Source of the DNA: Anthoceros angustus
Taxonomy: Eukaryota > Streptophyta > Anthocerotopsida > Anthocerotales > Anthocerotaceae
NCBI GenBank assembly: GCA_010909165.1
Contig: MU008165.1
Location: forward strand, 1,054,001-1,118,000
DNA length: 64,000 nucleotides
Reading direction: 5' to 3'
Position numbers and translations under genes: made by a program. Positions 1-13,200 of the stretch are shown one piece after another; positions within the stretch are counted from its first letter, which is position 1; every line of letters begins with the position of its first letter. The notes under the pieces were generated by a model that made no database searches, was not told the DNA's origin, and worked only from the letters and a program-made list of their open reading frames with translations.

Positions 1-3000
1 CTTAAGGAGCAAGAAGTGGTACATGCTTATATAAGTCCATGTGGACTACTACTGAAGCCACGAACAAGCTTGTTCTGAAGTACGGTGTAACAGAGTGTGT
101 GACATCCCCTGGTATTGTTGCAGGAAAGGAGAAGATTGGAGTATAAGGCAGCTCAAGACCTAAAACGTTTCAACGAGGTGAGTTGTGCATGTGAGAAATT
201 TGCAATGGCTGCCGAAGCCTTCTGTTGGCCATCACGTGCTGATATCTTCATTGTTGGTCAGGCTCGCCGGTACTTTGCAGGGAAGAAGATACTTCAGGCC
301 TTCAAAAAGCGTCAGTCATTTATACAGAGTTGTTGCATGCGCATTCAAGCACTGGCCAGGCGATATCTCTTTCGCAAAAGACTGAAGGGGTTAGAAAACA
401 AACAGGTGAGAGATGAGAATCCACATTTCCTGGGAGCCGTTCAACACAGACATATGTTCCTTTCAGACAAGTGTCCTAATAGAATGTTGCTGCAGGAGAT
501 ACAAACCCCTGGGTCAATTACTGTGCAAGGTGCTCCTTTGACTTGTGCTTGTCACATAGAGGTTGCAGAAGAAAGCGGAATGCTGAACGACCGTGCTGTG
601 CCTGCGGGCACAGCAGACAGTTGCTCAAAACTGCATAAACTACGACATCTACTAAAAAGGGCTTTGATTGTTGCTAGGAACACTGGCACACTTGGGCAGC
701 CTTCTAAGGCTGGACTTTCTGCAAAGAGTGGGGTGCTGGCTAAACTTGACACTGCAAGTAGAGATGATTTTGAGATGGAAAATGATGGCAAACTGCAGTT
801 GTGTTCAGATAGAGATAGGCTTATCCATTGGCTGAAGCAGTTTGCGGATGGCTGGGATGTTGCACGAGTTGAAGCAAACAGAAAGATTGGTGAAGCCAAA
901 AGCTTAGGATTGCTCACAGTAGCTATGGGCATACAGTCTGCTATGTCAGATAGGGAAAAGTCTGTGGTTCTTAATCTGGAAAGGTGTGTCAAGCAGGGTT
1001 CCCGACATGCTATCCAGATGTGGAGAACGAAGGCCAAAATGCTGGGTTTGGATCAGGCGCTGATCCAGTCAAGCAGACTATTTGAAGAGCGTCTGGAGAG
1101 AACTAAGCAGGAGTTGCCAAGCCTTGCTTTGACAGGATCAAGGCAGGACTACATGGTTGCCATCTGTCGTGCTCAATCATTGGGTATGGGTTTTGAAGTT
1201 GAACAAGCTGCAAGAACAGTAAGGAAGAGGGCACTTCAGGTAGTCAAAGTTGCTAAGCTTATGGCCTCTGCTTCGAGTCCTGGTGTCACAAATAGTTTGC
1301 GAAAATGGGCGCTACTGGAGAATACCGCTGCTCTCCTTGGGATGGGAGCAAGCGTGCTGGATTACGTCAAGAAATTTGCTTCTGAGATTAGCATGAGCAA
1401 CGCTGTAACATTTTGTGTGAAATTGAAAACAGATGACCATGAAACGATGCCAAGGATGGTGATAGGGCACAACCCTCATGCTGGGTTAGGTGGTGGTGAT
1501 GCTCAAATGTCATACCACAACTTGGAGCATGCTTTAAACAGCTTTGGTGCTTTGAACAACTATGATCTCCATCCATGGCGGTTGGGTGACCGAAATGGCA
1601 GTTTGCCAATCTGGTCCTTCGAGCAGAACTGGCAGGAAATTGATATGCTACGGGGGAGATGGCAGGAGCATATGGTGGCCAGTCGAGTTTGTAAACCAGC
1701 TGGCCTGGGTTCTGCTGTCACAGAAACTGATTGGTCAGACAGGTCGGTAAGCACAGATCCACTGGAAATCGAAGATGCTGCTGGCATGCCGCCTGTCAAT
1801 GCCAGAAACAGATTTTGTGACAGAATGCGGCAGTCAGTAGAGTTCACCTCAACAGGGAAGGTAGACATGCCTTGTCATGATATTAGTGAAAGGGTTACAT
1901 GCACAAAAGGGGAAGACGGAGCAGAGGAGGACCTAGTATTGGAAGTGGATGAAGAAAGTGAGGATGACGAGAAAAGAGATTTGGAGGGTTGCCAAATGCG
2001 TCAGTCTATTCTCATGCGATCAGATGACAGCTTCGAATGGGAACGCACTTTATGCATGCCTTTAGTTCTGACTAGACCAATGCTTGAGCAGAAGGCCAGC
2101 TGCTCGAGATTTGATCTAAGAAGGCTCACAAAACTTGACATGACATATGATGGGCTTTCTTCCATAGGAGAAGGAAATATCGGGCAATGGTGCCCTGCTT
2201 TGAGGGTTTTGGTTTTGGACAGGAACAAGCTGACCACTTTAAGGGGGGCACTAAAAGGGTGTGAAGAACTGTTGGAGCATGTCTCAGCCAAGGATAACTT
2301 CATTTCAAACATTGCAGGTCTTGAGAACCTTCATAGTCTGACCGTTCTTCACCTTGAGGGAAATTCTTTGCGCCAACTGGCAGCTGTGGTTCCAAAGGAG
2401 CCTGACAAGCCTTGGGATCGGGAAGCCAAGCCCCATGTTGACGAGACTCCTGTTTTGGCATCTCAAGGTTACAAAGAGGTTTCCTATGAAACTAACAAGG
2501 GCCTTGTATCACGGAGGCGTGCACGATTTCAGGACGATGGGTGCTCTTTACCAAATAGTTGCTGGCCCAAGTTGAAGGAGTTGAGTTTAAGCTGCAATAA
2601 AATAGGAAGAGTCTTTCGGCTAGGGAGCATCTGCCCCCATTTGGAAGTCCTGGATTTAAGCTCGAATCAATTGGTAACTTTGGGAGGATTGCAAGGGCAA
2701 GGTCTTAGTGGTCTTAAATCGCTGCGAGTCCTGGATGTTGGGCAAAACAATATGAAGGGGAGGAGTCTCTGGGAATCCTTGAAGAATTGCCCATTGCTGC
2801 TGTCTTTGGTAGCCTCCAGGAACCGGTTGACTGAGCTGCCAACTCATCCTGGGAGTGTGTTGCTTCGAGAGATTTGGTTGAATGGCAATGCCATTAGGCG
2901 GCTGGCTTGCAATGCCTGGTTGCCAAGTCTGCAAAGACTCTACTTGCAAGATAATTCTATCGACTCGTTGGAACCTCTATGGGGCTGTCCAGCTTTGGAG

Positions 3001-6000
3001 GTATGAAGCGAACCTGTATTGATGAACACTTTCTGAGCCATCGTAGTTCTCTGTCCCTTGGCATTGATAACCAATTGTTCGAATAGGTGCTAGATTTATC
3101 TTTCAACAACATCTCCGACCTATGCCAACTACGGCAGCTGGCCTGCTTCCCGTGTCTGCGGACACTGCAACTCAATGACAACCCAGTGTCGGAACAAACA
3201 GACTATGTTGACAATGTCCTGGAGGCTGTCCCCTGGTTAACAGAGCTTGATAATGAGGCCGTCTCGGAAGCATCTAAGGATAAGGCGGTGAAGACTATCT
3301 TCTCAAATGTTTTAGATGCTGTGGGACCAACCTATCTGAGAGAGAATATAGATAAACTAGTTTTCCGACCGTCAAGCTATCCAGCAAGGCATCAGCTTAT
3401 CAGAGGGGCAAGCAATTTGGCAGACCAGAATTGTCCAGACGATGGCCTAGCGTTTGTACACCGTGCGCACTCGTCGACAGCAAGCCAGAGTCCTTTACCT
3501 AGACAGGATGTGATGTCTACGAGTGCTTTATTAAGGGGCTCAGCCGATCGGGAGACTCTTTGGGCAATTATGTTGGAAATTTTGCAGTCTGCTCGGACGA
3601 GCTCCACTCTAGGATCTCGGCTGGGCATTGTGAAAACTATTAAGGACGAGGATGTGCAGGGACACCTTTGCTCAAACGATCTTGAAGCCAGGTGGAATGT
3701 CCTTGCATTTCAGGAGATGGGCTCTATTCACCGTCAACGCCTACAGACAGGATTTCGTGAGCTTACTAGTGGAGGGGCTAAGGAAGGGGAATTGGGATTT
3801 CAATCAATGAATTTTGATAGAGCATACTGCCCTGGTATGGAACACGATGTGGCTTCAGTGGGAGCACAAGTTGAGCCAGAGTTTGGTAGAGTGAGTCGAG
3901 GAAAATATGACCCGGAGCAGTCTCTCTCTGATCATATCAACTTTCGTCACACTACGTACAAGAACAAGTTCAAGATCAACTCTGGGTATAGTTGTGAGAT
4001 TGACATTTACAGATCAAGAGTTATCAGACTGCAGGCGCTGGTACGTCGACATATTGCTAGATTGAGATTTAAGAGGCTATCTATCCTTAGGCAAGAAGAG
4101 GAAGAAGAAAGAGTCGCAGAGCTGAAGAGGAAGGCCTTGAAGCAAGAAAAAGATGCCTGTATGGTACAGGCCCTCTGGAAGGGGCTTAAAGTGCGGAGAG
4201 AGGGGATCCTGCAGTCCCTGCGGGATGAAGCTCTAGAAAGGAGTCATCAGGTTCAATCTGCAGCCAAGATTCAAGCTGCTTGGAGAGGCTATAGCATTAG
4301 GTTAAGATTCCGGCAGGCATTAGACAGATGCAAGTACGTCGATGATGATGACTATGACTACGTCTCGGTTGATGAAAATGAATATGCAATGGATGATTCT
4401 TTTCTAGAAGAAGTTCTTCCAACTGGAGTTGATGACGTTACTTACTCTGGTGTCGAGTTTGTTCTGGGTAAGAAGGCGGCACACTCGCCTGCACAGGATA
4501 CCAAAGGTGCCTCTGAAGTTCTGGGTGCTGAGAAGGGATGGGAAGGAGCACACTCATCCCTGGCCATTCTTGCTGATAAGATGTGGAATAAGGTTGGGCT
4601 GCCTGTGTCTGCATGCATGGTATCACATCCCAGTACAGGAAGGTCAGGTGGTACACAACGAGTCACCCCCAGGGTTGCTACAACATCCATCACAGCACCC
4701 ATGAGAAAAAGTTTGACGGAGCAGGCACAGAAACCCATCCACCAAGCCCATTCGAGACGGAGAAAGGTAGACGAATCAGCAGCTGAGGAAAGTTGCAAGG
4801 CTAAATCAGGGGACCGCTTGAAGGGTAAACCTGGGAAGGCATTGAGTGAGGATGGAGGTGCTTGTGCCACCGGAGACGTGCCAAAACGTGCAGGAGGAGA
4901 AGAACACCAAGTACGGAATGTAGCATTAATAACGTATTCCATTACCATGTCTACAATACATGATGTTTCCCAGTGGATTTCAGGTCCATCCATTTGACCT
5001 GCCAGTAGTAACTCACACCTGCGGTTCCTTGTTGCAGGATGTTGGAGCTTGGTGTGATGATCTCCCCTACTTGCGGCGTGCTATGGAGAAGAAGAAAGAG
5101 ACGATGGTGGAAATAGTGAAAGATTGGTCTCTTGCTTACTTTCGTACCATCCACATGGAGGTCATATTTAGACCTTGCTGGCCGGCTCTGATACTTCGCC
5201 TTTGTCAGGGGTTTCAAGGATGCGAAAACAGCTGAAGCCTTCCTGAAGGCACGTGAAAAGGTGAAGGGGCATGCCCGGGCCAAAGGTGAAGCATACAAGG
5301 CACTTCTGCAAGGTTCGGACCTTTGCTTGCAGACGTGATATTCAAAAGTCATTTCTACGATCGAGGAATCAAATACAGCATGTGCTGACCCACAGATCCA
5401 CAACGAAGATTCAAAATTTTCAAAGCAAGAACAGAAGTGCGAGCGTCCCAAGCTCTGGACACCAGTGCACCTACAACAGGAAGCACGGGTACACGTGCTG
5501 TCGACTTTGCTGGTCAGTGAGTCAGTACTTTCATAATTTACACCTGTCTCGCGTGGCTGCACCGCAGATACTACGGCTGCAGTCAGCGGCTCAAGGGAGT
5601 TCCTGAAGCCTGGAGGTGGCGGAGGAAGAGGAAGAGGTTGCTGTACTCAAACAACGTTGTCAGCCTGGGACAGATCAGAATGCTCTTCGAAGTCCTCAAT
5701 TAGGGTACGGCAACTCGTCTGCTTGGAGGTCTAGGCACTTCGCAGGCACTGACTCCATCAATCTACATATGCCTGTTTGCAGGGTCTGCAACCGGCCAAC
5801 GACAAATCCATGCACACGAGTCTTGTCACATCATCCTGCGCTGCATTGGAACTCAGGCCTTTGCTTAGCACCCCTGATCACCCCATCGCCAAGCAACCGC
5901 CCAAAAAAAAGGTGAAGCGAAAGACCAGGCAAACCCAAAATCCAGCAGAGGCCCAGAAAACATCAGTCTCAGCGAAAGCGATCACAATTTTCCCCAAAAT

Positions 6001-6004
6001 TTAA
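1..6004 (+). CDS. LRRIQ1-like leucine-rich repeat and IQ-motif protein (5' partial)
   Basis: Large protein with the order IQ motif, LRR block, IQ motifs, as in the LRRIQ1 family, which is linked to cilia and flagella. The 5' end lies outside the window. Coding starts after an acceptor at 123 and is open to 3000; a GT-AG intron 3001-3086 splits a repeat (CPALE / VLDLSFNNI); the next exon runs 3087-4910, intron 4911-5037, exon 5038-5160, exon from 5219, and a final exon 5783-6004 ending in TAA after a Lys-rich stretch (PPKKKVKRK). An IQ-like basic segment sits near 262-400, LRRs from about 2100 to 3200, and three IQ motifs at about 4015-4330 (RLQALVRRHIARLRFKR, KIQAAWRGYSIRLRF and one weaker). 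An acidic patch lies at 1915-1985. GT/AG-bounded segments 178-261 and 406-495 are multiples of three without stops and may be introns. Exons between 5300 and 5780 are uncertain. Family call is from architecture. Confidence 0.75.
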
Positions 6005-6630
6005 TTGTACCGCGGGCGTACGGGAACGGAGCAGCTCGAAGCTGCAGTTTTGGAGCTGGTCTTGTGTAACCTACTCACGTCGTGCTGTGTGGACTTGTTC
6101 TCACCTCTTTGTCGGACGAGGAGAGAACTAGAGCTCTCTCGCGTGTTCTTGCTCTATTCGTTTGTTGCGAATTCTGGGATTGGCTACGGATTTGTAGCGA
6201 GTGGAACAATTTCGACTGTCTCATGGCTGCCTTGGACCAGGGTTTACGCTGCAGCAAACCTTCGGAATTTTATTGATTTCGCGTTGCACCTGGACATCGT
6301 TGCGTTAAGCGTGTAGCTGCTTCCGAAGAACTCTTTCGCAACAAGTGCTGATTGTGTCGCAGCGCAACGTGGACACTGCATTCCACGGCAGGCGGCTTAA
6401 GGGAGTGGCCAGCTATTCATCTGGAATCCTGAATGACCTAATTCCTGCCATCAGTTGAGACGCGTGCCTTGGAGGTCGGAGGTCAGCCGTAAGGGGATGG
6501 TGCTGCATTGGCAACGTCGAAGCAAGCGCAAAGGGGATCTGGAGCAGCTGAGACACATCGGGCGCATGAAGCGGGCCCGGTGAAGATGTGATGTTCTGAC
6601 ATCAGTGACGACCTCAGAAGCGTTGTGGAG

Positions 6631-7207
6631 ATGATTACCAGGACTAATTTGGCGGAGCAGCTGCGGGACTATCAGCTACGGTCTTCGCATCAATGGAGGA
6701 CACTGGCTTTTTTCTCTTCCACCAACACCATTTCTTCCAGGTCCGAAGCGAGTCTATGTTGATTGTCCTAACTCGTACCCTCTTGGTGATTTGCGAAGGC
6801 TTGTTTCTACTTGTTTCTTGGTCGGGTTGTGGTTGCTTGACCGTCAGTTTTGCGCTAGGAGTTAGTGCTGGTGCTCTTGGCAGTAGGGCTGGTTTGCGTG
6901 AGTAGAAGAGGATCTTGCATGCAAGATAGTGATGTGTATGGCTGGTCCTAGGTTTTCTCTCATCTTTACAAGTTCAGGGAGTGATCTGTGTTGCCCGTAT
7001 TGTATTGGCAGGGCAGAAGCGACTCAAGCGGGTGTCCTCTGTTGCGTTTTTTTTGCATTGTGGATTGGAGCAGTTGTTGCGGTATACAATGGGAACGGTG
7101 TGGTGGCTGCACTTCTCATTTTCTTGGCCATGCTGATGCTGGTGTCCTTGAGAGTCATCCGGCAACGCAAGACTGCAAGAAGGAAACAGAAAGGGATCCT
7201 GCCATGA
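6631..7207 (+). CDS. Small conserved-looking two-helix membrane protein
   Basis: Two exons, 6631-6740 and 7012-7207, joined by a GT-AG intron of 271 bp in phase 2, give about 101 residues from the first clear ATG. The N-terminal half is soluble and basic (MITRTNLAEQLRDYQLRSSH), followed by two hydrophobic helices (CCVFFALWIGAVVAVY and VVAALLIFLAMLMLVSL) and a very basic tail (RQRKTARRKQKG), so the ends probably face the cytosol. The open frame continues upstream of 6631 to a stop near 6589, so the true start could be earlier or in another exon between 6005 and 6600. The 'EQLRDYQ...SSHQW' opening resembles small plant transmembrane proteins of unknown function, but I cannot name the family. 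The start lies about 0.6 kb after the LRR/IQ gene. Confidence 0.55.
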
Positions 7208-9022
7208 CATGAGAAGGGTATTGAAGCATGGAAGGAACACAGGTTTCTAAAATATACGTGGCGTGACGCACCATCTGCCATGATTCTGAATAGTGCATGC
7301 TGCGAGGGTGCATCGACCGATGTAGGCTCATTGAAATGAGAAACGACATCTCCATGGTAAAGCCCCTGAGCGGCCTCGGGCTTGAAGGACTTGTGGGCCT
7401 CCACGACAGGGAAGGACATTCACAGTAGTAGGCTAGGGGTTTTCTTTCAGAACGTTACGGTGTTCAACGGTTTCAAGGATTTGAAAAGATGGTGCACCAC
7501 CTATGTATACACATGGTCCTAGAACTGGTAACTTGGTTCTTCATACGAAGTTGTCTGACCAAATTATGGCAGGCACTCTAATTGATCTCTGAAGAAGTAG
7601 CCTCCGAGCATGTCCAAGTATCTAGCTGGAGGACTGTTTGCCGCTGTGCTGCAGCATAAATTGTGTCTCTAAATGCCGTGTCATGTCGTACAGGAAACCT
7701 CCACTAAGGCTATCGTTTCCACGTCAAAGTTTCCTGGCACCTTAATACAGAGCGGTAGCAGGCTGCAAGCGATTTGTGTCGTTTCTTCAAACTGTTTATG
7801 CCGGTCTCAGAGTTGTTGTTTGTATGGTTGTTACTGCTTTTCTTGGGATGACGATGTTTAACAACACAGTGCCTTTGCATGTCGACCCAACGCGGTGAAA
7901 TCTTGGCGCCCACACGAATACGACAAACCGAGGTTAGGTATCACTGCATGCCGCGTCATCTGACCCGGCCAAAACGGCAGGGTTTTTGATGATGAGGCTG
8001 GTTTTCCACCGAGCGGCCAAACAAACCCATGTCGGACCGGTTTGCAGTAGTATCGGGACAGCCAACATGACATATTCCGAAAACACGTTTCGTACCACCT
8101 TGAATGTATTTCCGTTATAGTTCTCAAATGTCGAATGGAACTTGGGGAGCACAGAACCGTGAAGGATGCGTATTTGATTCCTGTTTGGGACATGTCCTCG
8201 GCAGATGCAAGGATGATGTCCAACGTGAAACACAGGATGGTGATCGCTGATGAGAAGTTGCATTTTACATATGTATCTTGCAAGATACCTGTCAGTAGAG
8301 GACATAGGTAGGTATGCAGTATGATGATGATTGTCCACTAGGGGTAGCTAGATATCTATTTGGAGGCACATTGATGAGCCTGCTGTTGCTGGTAGCCCCA
8401 GTTGGTGAGGCAATGCGGTCGGGCAGGAGGCCAGGACACGCCAGGTGAGCTGCTGACGGATTTGTGTCTCAGCAGTGTGGCAGTGTGGCAGTGTGAAGTT
8501 GCTAAGTGGAGCTTTGGGGCGGCTACAAACGTCAGAGCTCGTGAGCCATGTGACATGACAGAGAGCCCGCTTACCATGGCCGATGTCGGAGCTTTCCTTT
8601 CACGAGTTGCTTGTTTGTGTCATTGCTTTCCTCGGGAAAGGGAGGCGCACACACGACCTTTGGGAGACTGTATGAGAGAGCAGTTATCGAGGTAACAAGA
8701 GTATTAGCAGGCGTGCGAGCAGTGGCAGCAGGGGCGCGGGATAGCGGAGATCCCAGATCCCGGAAATCGGGGTCCCTGCAGAGCAGCAGTACGTAAAGAC
8801 ACGGTTATAGGCTCGGTGGGTACCGATTCCGAGGAGGAACGGACGGTTCCAGTCTGCGAGCGGCGAGAGTGGAGCCCTAGGTGGTCTGTACGTACACTTG
8901 GTCCCTGGAGCCGCCAACTGCCTGCCTGCCTGCCTGCTCGCCCGCCAGCCTACAACAGGACCATTGCGTCGCGTTTCATTGCGACAACACGCTCTTTCCG
9001 CAGTGGAGGACCGGAGTCGCTG
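7208..9022. other. Gene-free stretch, no supported feature
   Basis: About 1.8 kb with only short open frames on either strand, none with a recognisable domain or clean splice structure. The last 200-300 bp are GC-rich and include repeated CTGCCTGC runs (about 8920-8950), fitting the promoter and 5' untranslated region of the pyrophosphatase gene that follows. Confidence 0.4.
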
Positions 9023-9571
9023 ATGGCGGGAGCAGACTCGGGAGCGGTGCAGCAGGGGAGCTCGCCGGCGTCGGGTCGGGACATGAAACGGGACGTGACT
9101 CTGGAGGAACTGAAGAAGCGCATGGGAGAATTTGCGTACGAGCGAGACTGGGACCAATTCCACAGCCCCCGCAATCTGCTGCTCGCTCTGGTATGTAGAC
9201 TGGGCCACCGGGGTGTGAATGAGGAGATAGTCTTGAATTCTGCTTCGCTCTGTGCTTGCTGCTCGCTGCTCGCTGCTCCCTGCTCCCTGCTTGCCTTGAC
9301 AGTGTGTGGATTGCAGGTAGGGGAAGTAGGCGAGCTGTCTGAAATCTTTCAGTGGAAAGGCGAGGTTCCGCGGGGCCTGCCCGGGTGGAATTCAGCGGAG
9401 AAGGAGCACCTCGGGGAGGAGCTCTCGGACGTGCTGCTGTACCTGGTGCGCCTGGCGGACATTTGCGGCATCGACCTGGGGCAGGCTGCTCTGCGTAAGC
9501 TGGTGCTGAACGGCAAGAAGTATCCTGTGGACGAGAGCAGAGGGAAGGCCAGCAAGCCCGCCGCTGCTTGA
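9023..9571 (+). CDS. DCTPP1: dCTP pyrophosphatase 1-like MazG-type NTP pyrophosphatase
   Basis: All-alpha NTP pyrophosphatase of the MazG/DCTPP1 (XTP3TPA) family, which hydrolyses dCTP and modified dCTPs to the monophosphate and pyrophosphate and cleans the nucleotide pool. Two exons, 9023-9190 and 9317-9571, joined in phase 0 across a 126 bp GT-AG intron, give 140 residues. Visible landmarks are the helix 'TLEELKKRMGEFAYERDWDQ', 'HSPRNLLLAL', the first metal-binding helix 'VGEVGELSEIFQW' and the second 'HLGEELSDVLLYLVRLAD', together the EExxE...ExxD arrangement of MazG enzymes. The end 'LNGKKYPV' is also typical. The ATG at 9023 was chosen because the Ala/Gly/Ser-rich leader to residue 20 is usual for the family. 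The frame is open further upstream, but that part looks like untranslated sequence. No organelle signal is obvious. Confidence 0.9.
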   Translation: MAGADSGAVQQGSSPASGRDMKRDVTLEELKKRMGEFAYERDWDQFHSPRNLLLALVCRLGHRGVNEEIVLNSASLCACCSLLAAPCSLLALTVCGLQVGEVGELSEIFQWKGEVPRGLPGWNSAEKEHLGEELSDVLLYLVRLADICGIDLGQAALRKLVLNGKKYPVDESRGKASKPAAA

Positions 9572-10253
9572 AACGGGCGCGAACTTGAGAGCGAGTGCCA
9601 CTGCAAGCAAGGCAGCCGAAAAAGCACGAATTGATGCAGCAAACTTGCCAAGCGTGCGTACTGCTAGTCAACCTGCCTGCTCCCGGATCCGGGACCACAC
9701 CAAGGCAGGCACTTTGGCTCGTTCAAGAACGCTGAGCAAGAACGTAAACCACTAGTTTATCTCATGAAAGGAGTAGCGTTTCCTTCACTCTCTCAGACTG
9801 GCAGACTCCGGTGCTGAGATGTTTCCCGGAATCACTGTAGGTACTCTGCGAATCTCCCTTGTTGCTGTTCATCTTAGAGTATGGGGTCGGGAGGATAATG
9901 CGATCACTGATTCCGTTTTTATTTGTAGACTAGGCGTGTTGCTCTCATGTGGCGAGGAGACAGCAGGCCTAGGCTGCTGCCAGTGCCTCACCTCATCCTG
10001 ATTTCTGCCTGCTGATCCGAGGGCGCAGGCAATGTACGTGTTTGTGAACAAGCGACACGCTTCCACCAAACACGCGGACTGGAGTGGATATGTAGACACA
10101 TGTACGGCGGAGAAGCAGAAAAGATGTGGGTACAGCTTTAGAAGCAGTGGGTACAGCCTTTAGGCAAGTGTCTCAAGTCCCGGGTCGGCATTACGGCATG
10201 TACCGTTTAGGGAATAAAGCAACCCGACAGCAAAATCTGCAGCCACATCAGCC
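9572..10253. other. Intergenic region between pyrophosphatase and beta-galactosidase genes
   Basis: About 680 bp that should hold the 3' end of the pyrophosphatase transcript and the promoter of the galactosidase gene. I see no additional gene, repeat or clear TATA element. Confidence 0.35.
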
Positions 10254-13200
10254 ATGGCCGGCCAGCTCCTCTGCCTCCTCCTGCTGCCTCTCCTGTTGCC
10301 CTCTGCCTCGGCCCGGCTGCCATACAATGTGTCCTTCGATCACAGGGCGCTGGTCATCGATGGGCAGAGGAGGATTCTCAATTCCGCAAGCATTCACTAC
10401 CCGCGGGCAGCGCCCGAGGTCTGTCTCTGCCCGCACCTTCCCTGGACCGATGCAATTCTGTTTCTGGTAGGCGCTCAATGCCAATTGGGTGTACATCATT
10501 CCATGCCAGATGTGGCCGGGCCTGATCGCCAAGGCCAAGGAGGGAGGGGTCCAGGTCATCCAGAGCTACGTCTTCTGGAGCGGGCATGAGCCCACCAGGG
10601 GCAAGGTGCGTGTAGTTCCCGCCGCATCACTCTCCAGAGCTTCCCTCCTTGCTCTCGTCTCATTTCATGTCTTTGTGGGTAGTACAATTTCCAAGAAGAA
10701 TACGACCTGGTCAAGTTCATCAAGCTGGTGGGAGAAGCTGGGCTCTTCTTTAACTTGCGAATTGGACCGTATGTCTGCGCTGAGTGGAACTTCGGGTACC
10801 CGGATACATTCAGAACCACACGTTTGCACTTGTTGCGAGAGGATGACATGGTCCTCAATTTAATTCCTTCGCTTGGATACAGGGGATTCCCCGTTTGGCT
10901 TCGTCATATTCCCGGTGTAGAATTTCGTACAGACAACCCCCAGTTCAAGGTCAACATCTCTGGTTGCATCGGAGGGCTACATAGTCAGTCTTCTACTGTG
11001 CACACATGTCCACCGCCAAATCTATCACCTCACGAGGTGCAGATTCTGTCGGTGTGTGTCAGGAGGAAATGCAAATCTTTGTGAAGAAGATAGTGGACCT
11101 GGTCAGGGACAGCAAGTTATTTGCCTGGCAAGGTGGTCCAATTATTTTAGCGCAGGTTCTGAGCACTTTTCTCTGGCCGTCTACTCTTCCTTCCTCCCTG
11201 TTCGCACGTCCTTTGCGACTGTTGCATACTTTTCTCACTGCCGTTTTCCTTTCGTTTGAGCATCATAAGTTTCTTGATAGAGAATACTGTTTGGAAGAAG
11301 GATTTCTGATATGCTTCTATTCGATATTCTTGTGGCATCAACTCTCGTCACAAGAAGAACAATGCTCATATTCTTCTGGCACTTATGCTGGATTTTCTTT
11401 AGATCGAGAATGAGTATGGCAATATAGAAGGAAGCTATGGAGCTGCTGGAGAAAGGTATGTTAACTGGGCGGCCGAAATGGCTCTGGAACTTGATGCCGG
11501 TGTTCCTTGGACAATGTGCCAACAGGAAGATGCACCACCTGCCATTGTGAGCTGACTAAATCATTCTGGAAAGTGATGATAACTTTGTACTAGCAGATTT
11601 CTTTGTCTCATTCTGCCTTTCCTGTTGGACAGATCAATACTTGCAACAGCTTCTATTGTGATGGATTCAGACCCAATACAGGCAACAAGCCAGCTCTTTG
11701 GACAGAGAACTGGAATGGCTGGTATGTCTTTGTTGATCTCTCTTCTGTAGTATCACCACTATGTAAACCATCCATTACTTAGTTCTGACATGAACCAGGT
11801 GACTGTACAGGTTTCAGTCATGGGGGCAACCCGCACCTCACAGACCTGTGGAGGACAATGCTTTTGCTGTGGCACGATTTTTCCAGCGAGGGGGTAGCTA
11901 CCAGAACTATTACGTGGTGAGCTAGCACGTCGAACCTAGATCCCTTGTTGCACATGAACTCGGCAGTCATTGGTCTCAGTACCTGGTTGGCAGTACTTTG
12001 GTGGGACAAACTTTGGACGGACCTCAGGCGGCCCATTTATAACTACCAGTTACGACTATGATGCTCCAATAGATGAATACGGTAAGGTTTCACTCGATGG
12101 ATGAAATTGTTCCAAAACCGAGAGTGTGTATCACCGTCCCCTGTCTTACGTGGCCTTCACTTGCACCAGGCCAGAAAAGACAACCAAAATGGGGTCACTT
12201 GAAAGATCTACATGAAGCATTAAAGCTCTGTGAGCAGTCTCTGGTATCTGTTATTGGAGAACCTGCCTATGCTCGGCTTGGGCCCAACCTAGAGGTCTGC
12301 ATTGTGCCCTCTTGTAGGTTGTAGTTGTTTGCAAAAGTCCGTCGGTGTCGTGGACTTCATATTTCTTAAACAGTGGTATGCTTGTACAGGTACATGTGTA
12401 CTCCAACCTATCAGAAGGCAACAGTCCAGCAGGCTCATGTGCAGCTTTTCTATCAAATACAGACCCGGAGTTTGCTGCAACTGTGGACTTCAATGGCAAG
12501 ACTTATGATTTGCCTCCTTGGTCTGTCAGCATTCTGCCTGATTGTCATACAGTAGTCTACAACACTGCCCAGGTATGTTCCTTTGCATGAGAAGTGAGGG
12601 GCTTGCCCTGGCTCTGTCTGTTTGCGTCCTAACATTAAGGTTCAGCACTGAAACATGCAGGTGAGGTCTCAAACATCTGTCTATAGCTACAGACGGCAAG
12701 AGCAGCGTCCAAAGCCCAGCCAATCGAGCGCCCCATTCGAACCAACTGGAGCAGAGCTAGTATGGGAGTCATATCCAGAACCTAGGACTGCCTGGGGAGG
12801 ACAGGTCACTAAGTGGAACAGCCCTCTTGAGCAGATCAACGTCACACAGGACTCCACAGACTATCTGTGGTATGTAGTAAGGTACCAAGCACGTCCTCTG
12901 GAAATCCCTGGGACGACAAGGAACTTTGTGGTCAGCTTTGAAAATTCGTGTTGCTTTTTCGGACCAGATTTTATGTTTCGGAAGAAGAGTACACAACATT
13001 GGTCAACGGAAGCTACCAGCCACATCTGCTGTTAGCCAGCGTTAGAGATGCTGTGCACATATATGTGAACGGGGAGCTAGCAGGTACCCTCAGTGTCCCT
13101 CTGTGAGTCAGCTGTATAGGCTTTCATTCATTACTGACTGCAATTATGAGGGCTATGTCATTTGATGCTTTCAGGAACTGCAAGTGGCCGGTGGATTGCG

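Noticed and set aside
552-1037. Minus-strand frame of 161 codons opposite the LRR/IQ gene
   Set aside because: It is the antisense shadow of a well-supported exon and has no domain.
8976-9698. Minus-strand 240-codon frame across the pyrophosphatase gene
   Set aside because: It is the antisense of a conserved two-exon MazG gene; its Cys/Pro/Arg-rich translation is typical of GC-rich shadow frames.
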